A DNA stretch of 64,000 bases from Falciphora oryzae (lineage: Eukaryota; Ascomycota; Sordariomycetes; Magnaporthales; Magnaporthaceae), in NCBI GenBank assembly GCA_000733355.1, contig JNVV01000012.1:523655-587654 (forward strand), given 5' to 3'. The position numbers and the translations under genes were made by a program. Positions 55,829 to 64,000 of this stretch are shown here, piece after piece; the stretch's first letter is position 1, and every line of letters begins with the position of its first letter. Below the pieces are notes generated by a model. The model had not been told where the DNA came from and ran no database searches. It was given only the letters and a program-made list of their open reading frames with translations.

Positions 55829-56123
55829 TGTAACAAGGGGTTAAAGACGGCTTGGAGAAAGAATCTCTAGATTGCAGATAATCTTTCTATGGGCTCAAGA
55901 GATGCTTGAGGAGGAAGGAATCTTTCGTGAAGGGCATAGGAGATGGCAGGGTTTATATAGACCCTTTGTGATCCGTGCGAAGTATCGAGTACATGATTCA
56001 CACTGCCTTCCGACCTTCACCGCTTGGCCTTAGGGCCGTTGACCGCCTATGCGGGTTTTCGATCCTCCGTGAGGCCGACTCGTGATGCCGACTAGTTAGG
56101 TCCACGGGTTCTTCCGTGTGACA
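55829..56123 (-). repeat. Solo LTR, family 1 subfamily A, in LINE B
   Basis: 295 bp, minus orientation. A 5-bp duplication GGAAA flanks it (55824-55828, 56124-56128), and the empty site is preserved in LINE A near 18440-18460 (AAAAAGGAAAGGCTTTT). Confidence 0.92.
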
Positions 56124-56767
56124 GGAAAGGCTTTTGCAATAGCCGTTTCCAATATCCAGGCCTATCAAAGGCCGGGGAGGGGTCCGTTATAGGCCACTTG
56201 TTTTTTGCCGCCCTAGCCAATCTGCAATATACAAGGTGGGAGAGGGACTTGTTTTTTCCGTACCGGCACGGGTTGTCGTTTTCGTGCTGGAACTTTCGGT
56301 GGTACCAGTCGAAATCCCCGTACCCCGTACGTGCGGCTATTAGCCGCTGTACCACCTTCCGGTGCAGTTGCAAAGCTTCGGGTGCAGGCCGTGGTGCCGG
56401 CGGGAGGCCTATAGCTTTGTACCGGTTTGGTAGGTTGTTTTCGAACCAGGCGATTCGGGCATCCCGGGCCATTTTCCGGGCTAAAGCCTTTACTCCGGCC
56501 ACCGTTGGTTTGGAATGTTAGGGTATCGGCAGAGCCGATCCCAGCTTTGCTTCGGCATCGGCCTTTTCGTTCCCGGGGATTCCCGTGTGGCCCGGGGACC
56601 AACGGACGTGTACCCGGTATTTATCCATAAAATAATGGACTTCTTTAAAGGCCCCTTGTGAGCTGTCGGGGGCCGTGCTTAAAAAGCCGTTAGCCGCCGA
56701 GGTGTTATCAAGGCACAAATGGAAAGTGCAATTACAAAAGCTCCGAACAGCTTTGCGGAGGCCCATC

Positions 56768-57202
56768 TGTTACGACCATACAGGTGGCGGGGACAGGAGG
56801 CCTGGGTCAAGCCCCGGGAAGGAAGCACCCTCAACCCCGCATTTGGAAAAGGAAGGGTCACGTGGAAGGACACGTGACCTCAAGGTGATATGTCTGATAT
56901 GCGACATAGCAGACATAGCACAGGTCCTTAAGGTGATATGTCTGATATGCGACATAGCAGACATAGCACAGATTGGGAAGGACCAGGTCGTGTATATAAG
57001 GGAAAGGTTCTTCCACGGTTAGATAGCTTTGACTGAGGCATCGGCATCAGTCAACCTAAGTTAGCTCCAAGGTACCCCCTTGGGCAAGCAATTTAAGCTT
57101 CTGTCACCAGTTTCCCGGTTCCCCTGAAGCAACCCCTGTCAAGTGTACTGTTCAGCACCCTCCCTAGGTGTCCTACCCTAGGAGCAGAGCCTGATTGTAA
57201 CA
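56768..57202. repeat. Solo LTR of an otherwise unseen family, in LINE B
   Basis: 435 bp, TGTTACGACC...GATTGTAACA, flanked by the 5-bp duplication CCATC (56763-56767, 57203-57207); the empty site is seen in LINE A at 19081-19090. It contains the perfect palindrome GGTCACGTG-gaagga-CACGTGACC (56856-56879), two 48-bp tandem units starting at 56882 and 56930, and a TATA box GTATATAAGG (56991-57000), so transcription is probably in the plus direction. No RIP-type decay is evident. The internal region of this family is not in the window. Confidence 0.88.
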
Positions 57203-57638
57203 CCATCCGGCCCCCTTCCGCTTCGCCGTCGAATACTTCCGCCGGGTGTGCCAGCCGGCCGTGCCCGGAGAGTTTGCGTTGGCCGGCTTAGTGTGTTACC
57301 CAGCCGTAACCAACTGCCCCATTTTCCGCTTTAGACCCGTCGCTATATACTATAACGTCGGTAGGGGGGAGGGTGCGAAGCCACGCCATAAATGCTTTGG
57401 CGGCTGCTTGCTTTTCTTGTATAGCCACTGTAAGCCCCGTATATCTATAGGGGAGGTAAGCCGGGCGGGTGCACGCCGGGAGAAGTCCGGCCGTCCTTTG
57501 CAGCGAGGTCGTAAGCCTGCCGGGTAGGCCTGCCCTGGGCCCCCGGGCGTTGAAAATCGGCTTGGCCGCTGCGGCCAGGGGGTGATCCTCCAGGACCGTT
57601 TTTATGCGGGCCGCAAAGCGGAAGCGGGCTTGTTCCAC

Positions 57639-58110
57639 CTGTTAGGAAGAAGTAGAAATATCTGATGTATATAATTCTAAGTAATTTGAATGGATTCCTG
57701 GCGTTATTAGGTTGGCATGCGCGTTAATTGATCGGAGGTCGGGTGTGGGTGTCCAATTCGGTAATGTGTCCGACTTGGTAATGAACTACGTTATATAATA
57801 TTTTAACGTTAAATATTTCCACGGAAAATAGCGATACCGTTATAAAAGTTTTATACCGAAAAGAGTCAAATTCGGTTTATATAAAGCAATTTACCCGATA
57901 TTTTCCTGACTTATATTTAATTAATTATTTAATATTTTATATAATTTATATATACTTATATCCGTAATTTCCCGTTTATATAATACGTGCACTTATATAA
58001 AAATTATATGGTTATAATGCTTAAATTTAGGCTATCTTATGCATATTTTCACGTTTAAATGCACGGCTTATTAACGGAGTTAGGATATGTACTGGTAAAT
58101 GCGTTATATC
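57639..58110. other. AT-rich relic, possibly a transposon end
   Basis: Very AT-rich from about 57780 to 58060, with no coding signal. The segment GACTTGGTAATGAACTACGT followed by TA (ending about 57791) looks like an inverted-repeat terminus of the type in the 32671 MITE (whose end complements to CCACTACGT-like sequence), but no partner terminus was found. Confidence 0.3.
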
Positions 58111-59698
58111 GAAAACGTCAGGTGCGGGCCAACAGGTGGAGTGCGGCCAATTGGCACCTTGCTTCCTCAGACCAGATGGAGCGGAATTTGGGGGGTGGGT
58201 GTGATTGGTTGGATTTGGGGTGGGGTTTGGGGTGGGGAAAAGGGTACATGCGGGTGAGGAGGTGGGGGTTGGAAATTCCGCCCTCGTCTGGGCTGAGCCT
58301 TTGAGACTAGGCCGATTAGTGCGAGACGTTTTAGGTCCGCACAAGTACCGGCGATGTCCTCTGGTTTGGTTAAAACCAATCTGCGAATTCTCGTGCATAT
58401 ATCACGACGACCTTTTTTTCTTTCTTTCTTCTTCTTTTGTTTGCTATCAGCCGCTTTCACATTCAAGCACCCTTCTCGTAACCTCCATCTCCTTTCGGCA
58501 ACAAAACCGCAGGGGGTCTGGAGGCGACCCGCTGCACCGTTTGGTAGCTATCACTGTAACCAAAAACAAACCCATTAGCGTTTCAATCAGGGGGGCATGG
58601 CAGCGCGACGCATGACTTTGAGCCACGACCCCAATGTCGCATCTTCCAAGCTAATGGAAGCTCTGGAAACTTTAAAAGATGTGCTCTCCATGCTGATAAT
58701 GTGTGAACATTGCCTGTTACGGGCCGATCCTAGTCTTGGTGACTCAGCCCAGATTGCAAGGCGCGAAGTCCCCAAGTCACCGGCCCGCCCCCGCGCGATC
58801 CGGCCAATCGCATCACCCCCTCAACTTCGCCGCCGTCTACACGGTTACATGACGCCAATCCGCCGGCCTGGGCGGGCGGTGGGGGAGTGACTTCGGCATT
58901 TGAGGGGCGGTTGCGAGGAGACGTCGCTCTTGGGCCTTTTCGACCGTCGTCGTCGGCATGGGCTGCCGCTCGCTGTGACGTGTTAAGGCCTAGAAAAAAA
59001 AAGAAGAAAAAAAAGGAAACGCCCAAGCGGCTGCATGCTGCCGTTTCAGATCGGACCATTAATGAATCGCCGTGCCGCAGCAGTATTAGTAGGGAGGTAA
59101 GGATGTGAGAGCAAGCCGGGCAAGCGTGCCTTGACGTCATTACGTGTCGTTCTCAAAAAAAAGAAAAAAAAATTTAAAAAAAAAAAAACCTCGCTACAAT
59201 CTGCTGGCCGTGGAGTGATACAGAGCTGGCGTACTGAAATAACCACCCACCCTCAGGTACCTGCCCCACTACTGCTCCACTGCGCTATCTTCAATCGGGT
59301 TAGATTCCAGCCCCTGTAAAAAAAGGCACATTCCTCTCCAGCACCTCAGCGCGTCCTCACAACCCCCTGTTCGAACCCCCAGGCCCGCTACCAGGGCGCC
59401 CTTGCTAGACCACAACCTGAGGCCGGGTACTTATTTACCCTAGATACCTACGTATATTTAAAGGCTCGCCATCCGCCTCCTTGGTCGTCTTTTCCTCCTT
59501 TCTCTCCTCACCCACAACCATCCACCAGGTTTTGAGTTCCTCTTTTTCCTTTTGTATCTCATTTTCCTTTTGTATTTCCTTGAGTTTTCGATTGCGCTTT
59601 TGCCCAATCCTCTCTTTCGACACTTTCCGTTTTAGTTCCATCTCCTTCCGTGACCATAACCCACCACCAATCCGAGCAACCGATAAGAAAAACAGAAA
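58111..59698. other. Intergenic region upstream of the secreted repeat protein
   Basis: A 97-codon frame at 58597-58890 is undamaged by RIP but matches nothing I recognise. Two A/G-rich runs lie at 58993-59019 and 59155-59189. The last 250 bp hold the promoter and the CT-rich leader of the gene at 59699. Confidence 0.35.
59453..59463 (+). promoter_or_regulatory. TATA-like element of the secreted repeat protein gene
   Basis: TATATTTAAAG is followed by a CT-rich leader (59468-59640) typical of well-transcribed ascomycete genes; the ATG at 59699 has a favourable context (AGAAAATGC). Confidence 0.45.
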
Positions 59699-60148
59699 AT
59701 GCACTTCTCCGCCGTTGTCAAGGCCTTCGCCATCCTGTCCCTTGCGGGCGCCCCTGCGCTGGCCAACCCTGCCCTCGAGAACAACGGTCTCGCCGCCCGA
59801 GATGCCGGCTACAGCGACAACCACCTTGAGGCGCGGGGCGGCGGGGCCTCCAAGCCCAAGGTTCATCCCTATCCCCCGGTCGCGCCCCGGCCCCGGCCCC
59901 AGCCTACCCGCCGTTCGACGCCCGTTGATAGCGACAACCATCTTGAGGCGCGGGGCGGCGGGGCCTCCAAGCCCAAGGTTCATCCCTATCCCCCGGTCGC
60001 GCCCCGGCCCCGGCCCCAGCCTACCCGCCGTTCGACGCCCGTTGATAGCGACAACCATCTTGAGGCGCGGGGCGGCGGGGCCTCCAAGCCCAAGGTCCAC
60101 CCCTACCCCCCGGTCGCGCCCCCCCGGCCCAGGCCCACGCGCCGCTAA
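59699..60148 (+). CDS. Secreted tandem-repeat protein, candidate Kex2-processed peptide precursor
   Basis: 149 residues, intronless. An N-terminal signal peptide (hydrophobic core A-F-A-I-L-S-L-A-G, cleavage expected after A-P-A-L-A) is followed by a short pro-segment with L-A-A-R-D, then three tandem 39-residue repeats (DNA period 117 bp: 59813, 59930, 60047; the last is shorter). Each repeat begins S-D-N-H-L-E-A-R, then a Gly/Ser/Lys start G-G-G-A-S-K-P-K, a Pro-rich core V-H-P-Y-P-P-V-A-P, an R-P-R-P tail and P-T-R-R. L-E-A-R and R-R are plausible processing sites, which would release three near-identical 26-residue Pro-rich peptides. There are no cysteines. Repeats 1 and 2 are almost identical even at silent sites. 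The architecture fits Kex2-processed repeat proteins (pheromone, repellent or cyclic RiPP precursors); which of these cannot be told. No UstY-type oxidase gene was seen nearby. It lies between LINE debris and a decayed peptidase gene. Confidence 0.78.
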   Translation: MHFSAVVKAFAILSLAGAPALANPALENNGLAARDAGYSDNHLEARGGGASKPKVHPYPPVAPRPRPQPTRRSTPVDSDNHLEARGGGASKPKVHPYPPVAPRPRPQPTRRSTPVDSDNHLEARGGGASKPKVHPYPPVAPPRPRPTRR

Positions 60149-60747
60149 ACGTGCGTGCGTGCTCTCTTTTGCGCAGCCTTGCCGCCACCCGCTCGACGAG
60201 TTTCGGGGTTCCGAGTTGAGCTGCGCGGGCCCGCTGGTCGACTCGGCTTCCGCCATGGTGCAGCAGCAGAATCTCATCTTTGCGTCTGGCGCGATGGCAG
60301 TCTTGGTGGTCTCTTTGGGTTTTTCTTTTTGTTTCACATGGAAGGAGTAAAACGAGGTGTTAGTTACTTGAATGATCGGTCCAACGACAATAGGGTACAA
60401 AAAGCAATCCGACACTGACTTTCCCCCACTTGACGCTTTCCATTTCCCTTCCGCAGTTCGTGATTTTGATCCCAGCCATAAGTGCCCCTAGTCGTGACGT
60501 CAATGCTACAAGCGATGGAGTGGACGCGAGCGGGGGCTTGGAGGAATCGCGCCGTGTTTGCACTTGTTTCTCTGCCCCATATAGCCAGTAGATGGACCTC
60601 GATGCGTCCTTTTGGACAAGAAGACCATCGGGTCGCTTGAAGTCCGCCGCCGTTACATAGTGTTGCCGTAAAGGGTCACTAGAGAGGTTCGTTTCCGCCC
60701 GACGTGACTACATTGCTAACGCGCATAGGGGCAACCTTCGCGCCATA
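60149..60747. other. 3' region of the repeat-protein gene, nothing else recognised
   Basis: Open frames on both strands through 59435-60420 are by-products of the GC-rich repeats. No RNA gene or repeat family was seen after 60150. Confidence 0.4.
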
Positions 60748-61074
60748 ATGCAGGATATCTCGGGTGGTTCTCCAATAAATAGCTCCATCAATTCGGCATT
60801 TGGAATTAGGAACACAGTACCACTCTTTTTTTGCAGTTTTACATGGACTGTCAGGGAGATGACAGCGAATCATAGATGGTATGCAATTATGTTTGTCATA
60901 GCATATCTCTCATATTTGATTATCCACAAGTACCGACGGAAACGACTTCGAACGATAAAAGTATCAGAAGGCAAATCTGCTGGAAGCAACCGTATGTCAG
61001 GCGCGGATAAATTGGCGATTAATATACCAAACGTTTGGATAAAACGGTTGCTTTCTGCAAGCTTGGCAAGCTAG
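60748..61074 (+). CDS. Possible small membrane protein, unrecognised
   Basis: A 108-codon frame; the second ATG begins M-T-A-N-H-R-W-Y-A-I-M, followed by one hydrophobic span (M-F-V-I-A-Y-L-S-Y-L-I-I) and a strongly basic stop-transfer (H-K-Y-R-R-K-R-L-R), so a single-pass protein with a basic cytosolic side is possible. It has no H-x-x-H-C motif, so it is not an obvious UstY-type oxidase. No homology is recognised and the frame may be chance; it is listed because it lies next to the secreted repeat protein. Confidence 0.2.
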   Translation: MQDISGGSPINSSINSAFGIRNTVPLFFCSFTWTVREMTANHRWYAIMFVIAYLSYLIIHKYRRKRLRTIKVSEGKSAGSNRMSGADKLAINIPNVWIKRLLSASLAS

Positions 61075-61556
61075 CTTCCATCGCCCTTCGTCGAACTTCC
61101 TCCCGGAGGCGGAAAGTTTGGGTTGATCAGCTATGGAAGCTTTGATGGAACCAACTCTCTCGTGCCTGAGTCAAAAATATCCTGCAGGTTGAGCGACATG
61201 GGATGACAGGACCCTGCATTCTGCACGCGCGGAACCAGCCGAGCCGGAAGCCGCTAGGGGGATCAAACAGGGCATAGCAGTTGTCGTGAAATATCGACAG
61301 CCGCCCCAACTACCACCGCATCTAATTGACCAACAAGTCAAGCTCTTTGATCGGGTGCAGGCCATGGCACTTTTTTGAGTTTGCAAGATTTCTTTCCCTT
61401 GATGACGATCTGGTCCCTCGCCACCGCCGCCCCATCCAAGATCGTCCCCCAGACCTCGGGCATGTCCTCAGCACAAGGACATGGCATCCGGGCCAGGGCA
61501 CCTCTGGAGGCTCGTTGGTCACACTCTTTGTGTTTCCCAGCCCCTCAGTCGCATGA
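61075..61556. other. Spacer, nothing recognised
   Basis: Contains the 3' flank of the decayed carboxypeptidase; frames here match nothing. Confidence 0.35.
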
Positions 61557-62620
61557 TTAATCATCCGTGACCTCCAAAGTCCCCGTCGCAATGTCCTTTC
61601 CAAAAGTGGCACGCCTGAACATCTCATGCGACGCCAGGGGCTGGTACGTGGGTATCTCATGCGCAGCCTGGAAGACGCGCGTAAAGCTAAAGATAGTTAG
61701 TTGCCCTACTGTCGCGTCAACCCTTTGGCGTCGTCGGACGTCTCGAGCTCGGTGTAGCCGACCTTCGAAAATTCAATTGTCGAGAGGGGGGATGGCCAGG
61801 CTGACCATCCCGCCGCCGAGCCAGGTAATTACCCGTACAGTGCCTGCCCCCGTTCATCATGTGCATCTGCACCTCCTTGCCGACGAGGCAGGCGACGTCG
61901 TCGCGCAGGCCGCCAATGATGACATCGTGAGTCTGGCGGAACTGGACAGCCGATGCCAGGGACGCGCGCGAAAAATTTACAGACGCGCCCAACGCCTCGA
62001 GGGCCGACGACCGGGGAGGTACGAATGCGTGCGGCTGCGCAATGTCGTATGCCCGAATAGGCTCGGCCCCTGGCCACCTCCTTTGACATGTGCGGTGCCA
62101 CCTCGTTGCCACCCCCTGGCCGGGGCCCTCCCGCCCTTCGAGAAGCTGCTTTTTTCGGAAAATTTGGGGCCCCGCTCCAAGGAGGGCCGGGCACGCCGAG
62201 ATAAGATGAACAGTGATTTTTCTTTTCCTATCACTTCCGAAAGAAGAAATTCACTTGCAAGCTTTTCTGGGTTGCCATGTCGACCCGCCCGCTCCCGAAA
62301 CTTAAAAAGTCGACATGCAGGTGCGGCGACTCAGGTCTCGTCATGTTCCCTTCGGCGATCCTGCCATTCTGCTTGGCAAAGTAGCGAAGAAAAAAAAGCA
62401 TGGCCATGGCGTCGTCCACGGTAGTTCCTCGACCCAGATGTTCATGTGCCTGTCTGCGATCGCGGGTCGAGTTGGCCGAATGCTCCGGCTTCTGGCTTGG
62501 GAATGTCCCGACCCTGTAAGTCGGGTTGACCTCCGGGACACAAGCTTCACCAAGCTCTGCTGGCGTGGGGAGGAGGTCGGCGGTGCCCGCTTTAACTCCT
62601 GCGGCCGGAGCGTGCAGTTC
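61557..62620 (-). pseudogene. Serine carboxypeptidase (peptidase family S10), decayed
   Basis: Pieces in order on the minus strand: a degenerate nucleophile region (W-V-E-E-L near 62430, where the family has W-x-E-S-Y-G-G), F-A-K-Q-N-G-R-I-A-E-G-N and L-H-V-D-F-L (62400-62290; compare the N-x-x-I-A-x-G and L-D-x-L-G-I blocks), A-Y-D-I and V-N-F-S-R-A-S (about 62060-61960; N-Y-T-x-S-S in the family), a C-T-G-N-Y-L segment (C-N-W-L-G-G in the family), and the end F-S-F-T-R-V-F-Q-A-A-H-E-I-P-T-Y-Q-P-L-A-S with the catalytic-His position present, stop at 61557-61559. At least two frameshifts and loss of the S-Y-G-G nucleophile make it inactive. S10 enzymes are secreted or vacuolar exopeptidases acting at acid pH. 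Confidence 0.72.
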
Positions 62621-62673
62621 GCGGGCATGTGTTCCCCTGAAGTCATAATCGATGAAGCAAGGGCCGCTCTCCT

Positions 62674-62723
62674 TGTAACAAGGGGTCAAAGACGGCTTGG
62701 AAAAGGATCTTTATATTGCAGAT
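62674..62723 (-). repeat. 50-bp scrap of a family 1 LTR
   Basis: TGTAACAAGGGGTCAAAGAC and the next 30 bp match the complement of the family 1 LTR 3' end; the homology stops within the word GCAGAT and LINE sequence begins at once. Confidence 0.75.
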
Positions 62724-63787
62724 CGATAGGGGGGATACCGGCACATTCGGTTTACAAAGCCGTTACAACGGTTATAATCCCTACAGCTTTATACGGGGCC
62801 GAAATGTGGTATAGGGGTAAAACCAAACCACACCCGTATAAGCCGGCACAACAGCAAAGTACCCGGCAAGGACATCTAATCGAACGGGTCGATAAAGCCC
62901 TACAAGCGTCCCTCCGGGCAGTGGTATCATCTTGGAAAACCATACCGATAAACGCTTTGCACTACGAATTTGGCATTCCTAGCGCCGAAGCGCTTTTGGA
63001 ACAAGCCCGCTTCCGTTTTGCGGCCCGCATAAAAACGGTTCCGGAGGACCACCCCCTAGCCGCAGCGGCCAAACCGATCTTCAACGCCCGGGGGCCTAAG
63101 GCAAGCCTGCCCGGCAGGCTTACGACTTCGCTACAAAGGACGGCCGAACTCCTTCCGGCGTGCACCCGCCCGGCTTACCTCCCTTATAAATATACAGGGC
63201 TTACGGTAACCACAAAAAAAAAAACAAGCAGCCGCTAAAGCATTTATAGCGTAGCTCCGCACCCTCCCCCCCACCGACGTTATAGTATATAGCGACGGGT
63301 CCAAAGCGGAAAACGGGGCAGTTGGTTACGGTTGGGTAATCCACCAAGCCGGCTAACGCAAACTTTCCGGGCATAGCCGGCTAGCGCACCCGGCGGAAAT
63401 ATTCGACGGCGAAGCGGAAAGGGGCCGGATAGGCCTCCGTAAAGCCGTTTGGAGCTTCCGCAACTGCATTTTCCACTAGTGCTTTAATAACATTTCGGCG
63501 GCTAACGGCTTTTTAAATACGGCCCCCGACAGCTTATAAAAGGCTTTTAAAAAAGTTTATTACTTTATAAATAAATACCGGGTATACGTCCGCTAGTCCC
63601 CGGGCTACACGGGAATCTCCGGGAACGAAAAAGCCGATACTAAAGCAAAGTTGGGATCGGCTTTGCTGATATTTTAACATTTTAAACCAACGGTAGCCGG
63701 AGTAAAGGCTGCAGCCCGAAAAATAGCCCGCGACGCCCGAAACACCTGGTTCGAAAACAACCTCCCGGACCGGTATAGGGCTATAAG
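62724..63787 (+). mobile_element. LINE C fragment (RT C-terminus and RNase H), plus strand
   Basis: Colinear with the complement of LINE A 19790-18735. It is open from 62724 to 63238 (A-L-Y-G-A-E-M-W-Y, F-R-F-A-A-R-I-K-T-V), then frame-shifted at an 11-base A run near 63212, after which Y-S-D-G-S-K and the rest of RNase H continue with many TAG/TAA codons. The RNase H motif D-N-T-S-A of LINE B is N-N-I-S-A here. It is ended by the insertion of an LTR-like element at 63788. Confidence 0.85.
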
Positions 63788-64000
63788 TGTCACGGCGCGG
63801 CAGCTAGGTACTAGGTTGAAGGTTTGTTATTGCACGAAGGAGGAAAACCGCTCGCCCCCACGGGGGCCGGCGGATCTTTGGCTAAATACAGGTATGTCGG
63901 GTCTGGTCCCGTAATAATACCCCATTTTTAAACCGCAATTGGTCCTTTAACTGCTAAATAATAACGTCCCTCCGGGTGGCGTCGTTTTTTTAGCGTGGCG
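63788..64000. mobile_element. Start of an LTR-type element running off the window
   Basis: LINE C homology ends after GGGCTATAAG and is followed by TGTCACGGCGCGGCAGC, a TG-started terminus resembling the LTR starts of families 2 and 3 (TGTCATGG, TGTCACGG). Nothing coding is visible in the remaining 213 bp. The element type is inferred from the terminus only. Confidence 0.45.

Larger units (their letters stand above)
55571..57638 (-). mobile_element. LINE B fragment (RNase H part and 3' UTR) with two solo LTRs
   Basis: Without the two solo LTRs this is about 1.3 kb of the LINE A family: RNase H (Y-S-D-G-S-K, L-D-N-T-S-A-A-N, W-S-P-G-H-T-G-I-P-G-N-E-K-A-D), the C-terminal module (N-P-C-R-Y-G-K-N-K-S-L-S-H) and the 3' UTR. 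It is 5'-truncated at 57638 and has lost the GA-tail block at 55571. It carries fewer stops than LINE A, so it is less RIP-damaged. Confidence 0.85.

Noticed and set aside
59360..59400. GTTCGAACC resembling a tRNA T-arm
   Set aside because: The five bases either side do not pair as a T-stem, and no acceptor or anticodon arm can be placed.
59435..60415. Long open frames (326 and 289 codons) on both strands over the secreted repeat gene
   Set aside because: They are out-of-frame readings of the GC-rich 117-bp repeats; only the 59699 frame has a signal peptide and sensible repeat boundaries.

Overview
The window reads as a stretch of nuclear genome from a filamentous ascomycete (Pezizomycotina, most likely a Sordariomycete). 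The evidence is short 57-180 bp spliceosomal introns in otherwise intronless-looking genes, fungal-specific families (fungal rhodopsin/PTH11-like 7TM proteins, a DHA1-type MFS transporter, HET-domain and F-box debris, an S10 carboxypeptidase relic), Tad-like LINEs, chromodomain Ty3/gypsy elements, and repeat copies that differ mostly by C/T and G/A transitions which create stops, as expected from repeat-induced point mutation (RIP). No rRNA, tRNA or CRISPR array was recognised.

Layout. 1-17.2 kb is a GC-rich, gene-poor accessory region. It holds two paralogous 7TM genes (1841-3562 and 11860-13646, both minus) and one intact MFS transporter (6512-8344). Around them lie gene fragments: a HET C-terminus (628-834), an eIF2-gamma piece (4696-5136), a decapitated SDR (8854-9285) and an F-box start (9930-10116). 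An 826-bp fold-back MITE sits at 10662-11487. 17.2-57.6 kb is a transposon island built by repeated nesting. A minus-strand LINE (17937-30590) is split by gypsy copy 1 (22329-29343). Then come a second LINE end with a solo LTR (30591-31260), a minus-strand gypsy copy 3 (31402-36141) carrying a TA-flanked MITE (32671-33094), and a second gypsy family (36142-50406) whose integrase is split by gypsy copy 2 (42788-49787, 5-bp target duplication CCAGT). The island ends with a third gypsy family on the minus strand (50407-55192), a rearranged LTR pair, and a LINE fragment (55571-57638) with two solo LTRs, each with its own 5-bp target duplication.

57.6-62.7 kb is again low-copy DNA. It carries the most interesting gene of the window: a 149-residue secreted protein (59699-60148) made of three 39-residue tandem repeats with monobasic and dibasic processing-like sites, i.e. 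a candidate Kex2-processed repeat protein. Downstream is a decayed serine carboxypeptidase (61557-62620, minus) ending at an LTR scrap fused to another LINE fragment (62724-63787), into which a further LTR-type element inserts at 63788 and leaves the window.

How the parts fit. Nothing here looks like a coordinated pathway or operon. The intact host genes encode membrane sensing (7TM), efflux or uptake (MFS) and a secreted peptide precursor, functions often found in fast-evolving subtelomeric or repeat-flanked compartments of plant-associated fungi (inference). The transposons are old and inactivated: active-site Asp to Asn and Glu to Lys changes are visible in several copies. The relative insertion order can be read from nesting and target-site duplications.
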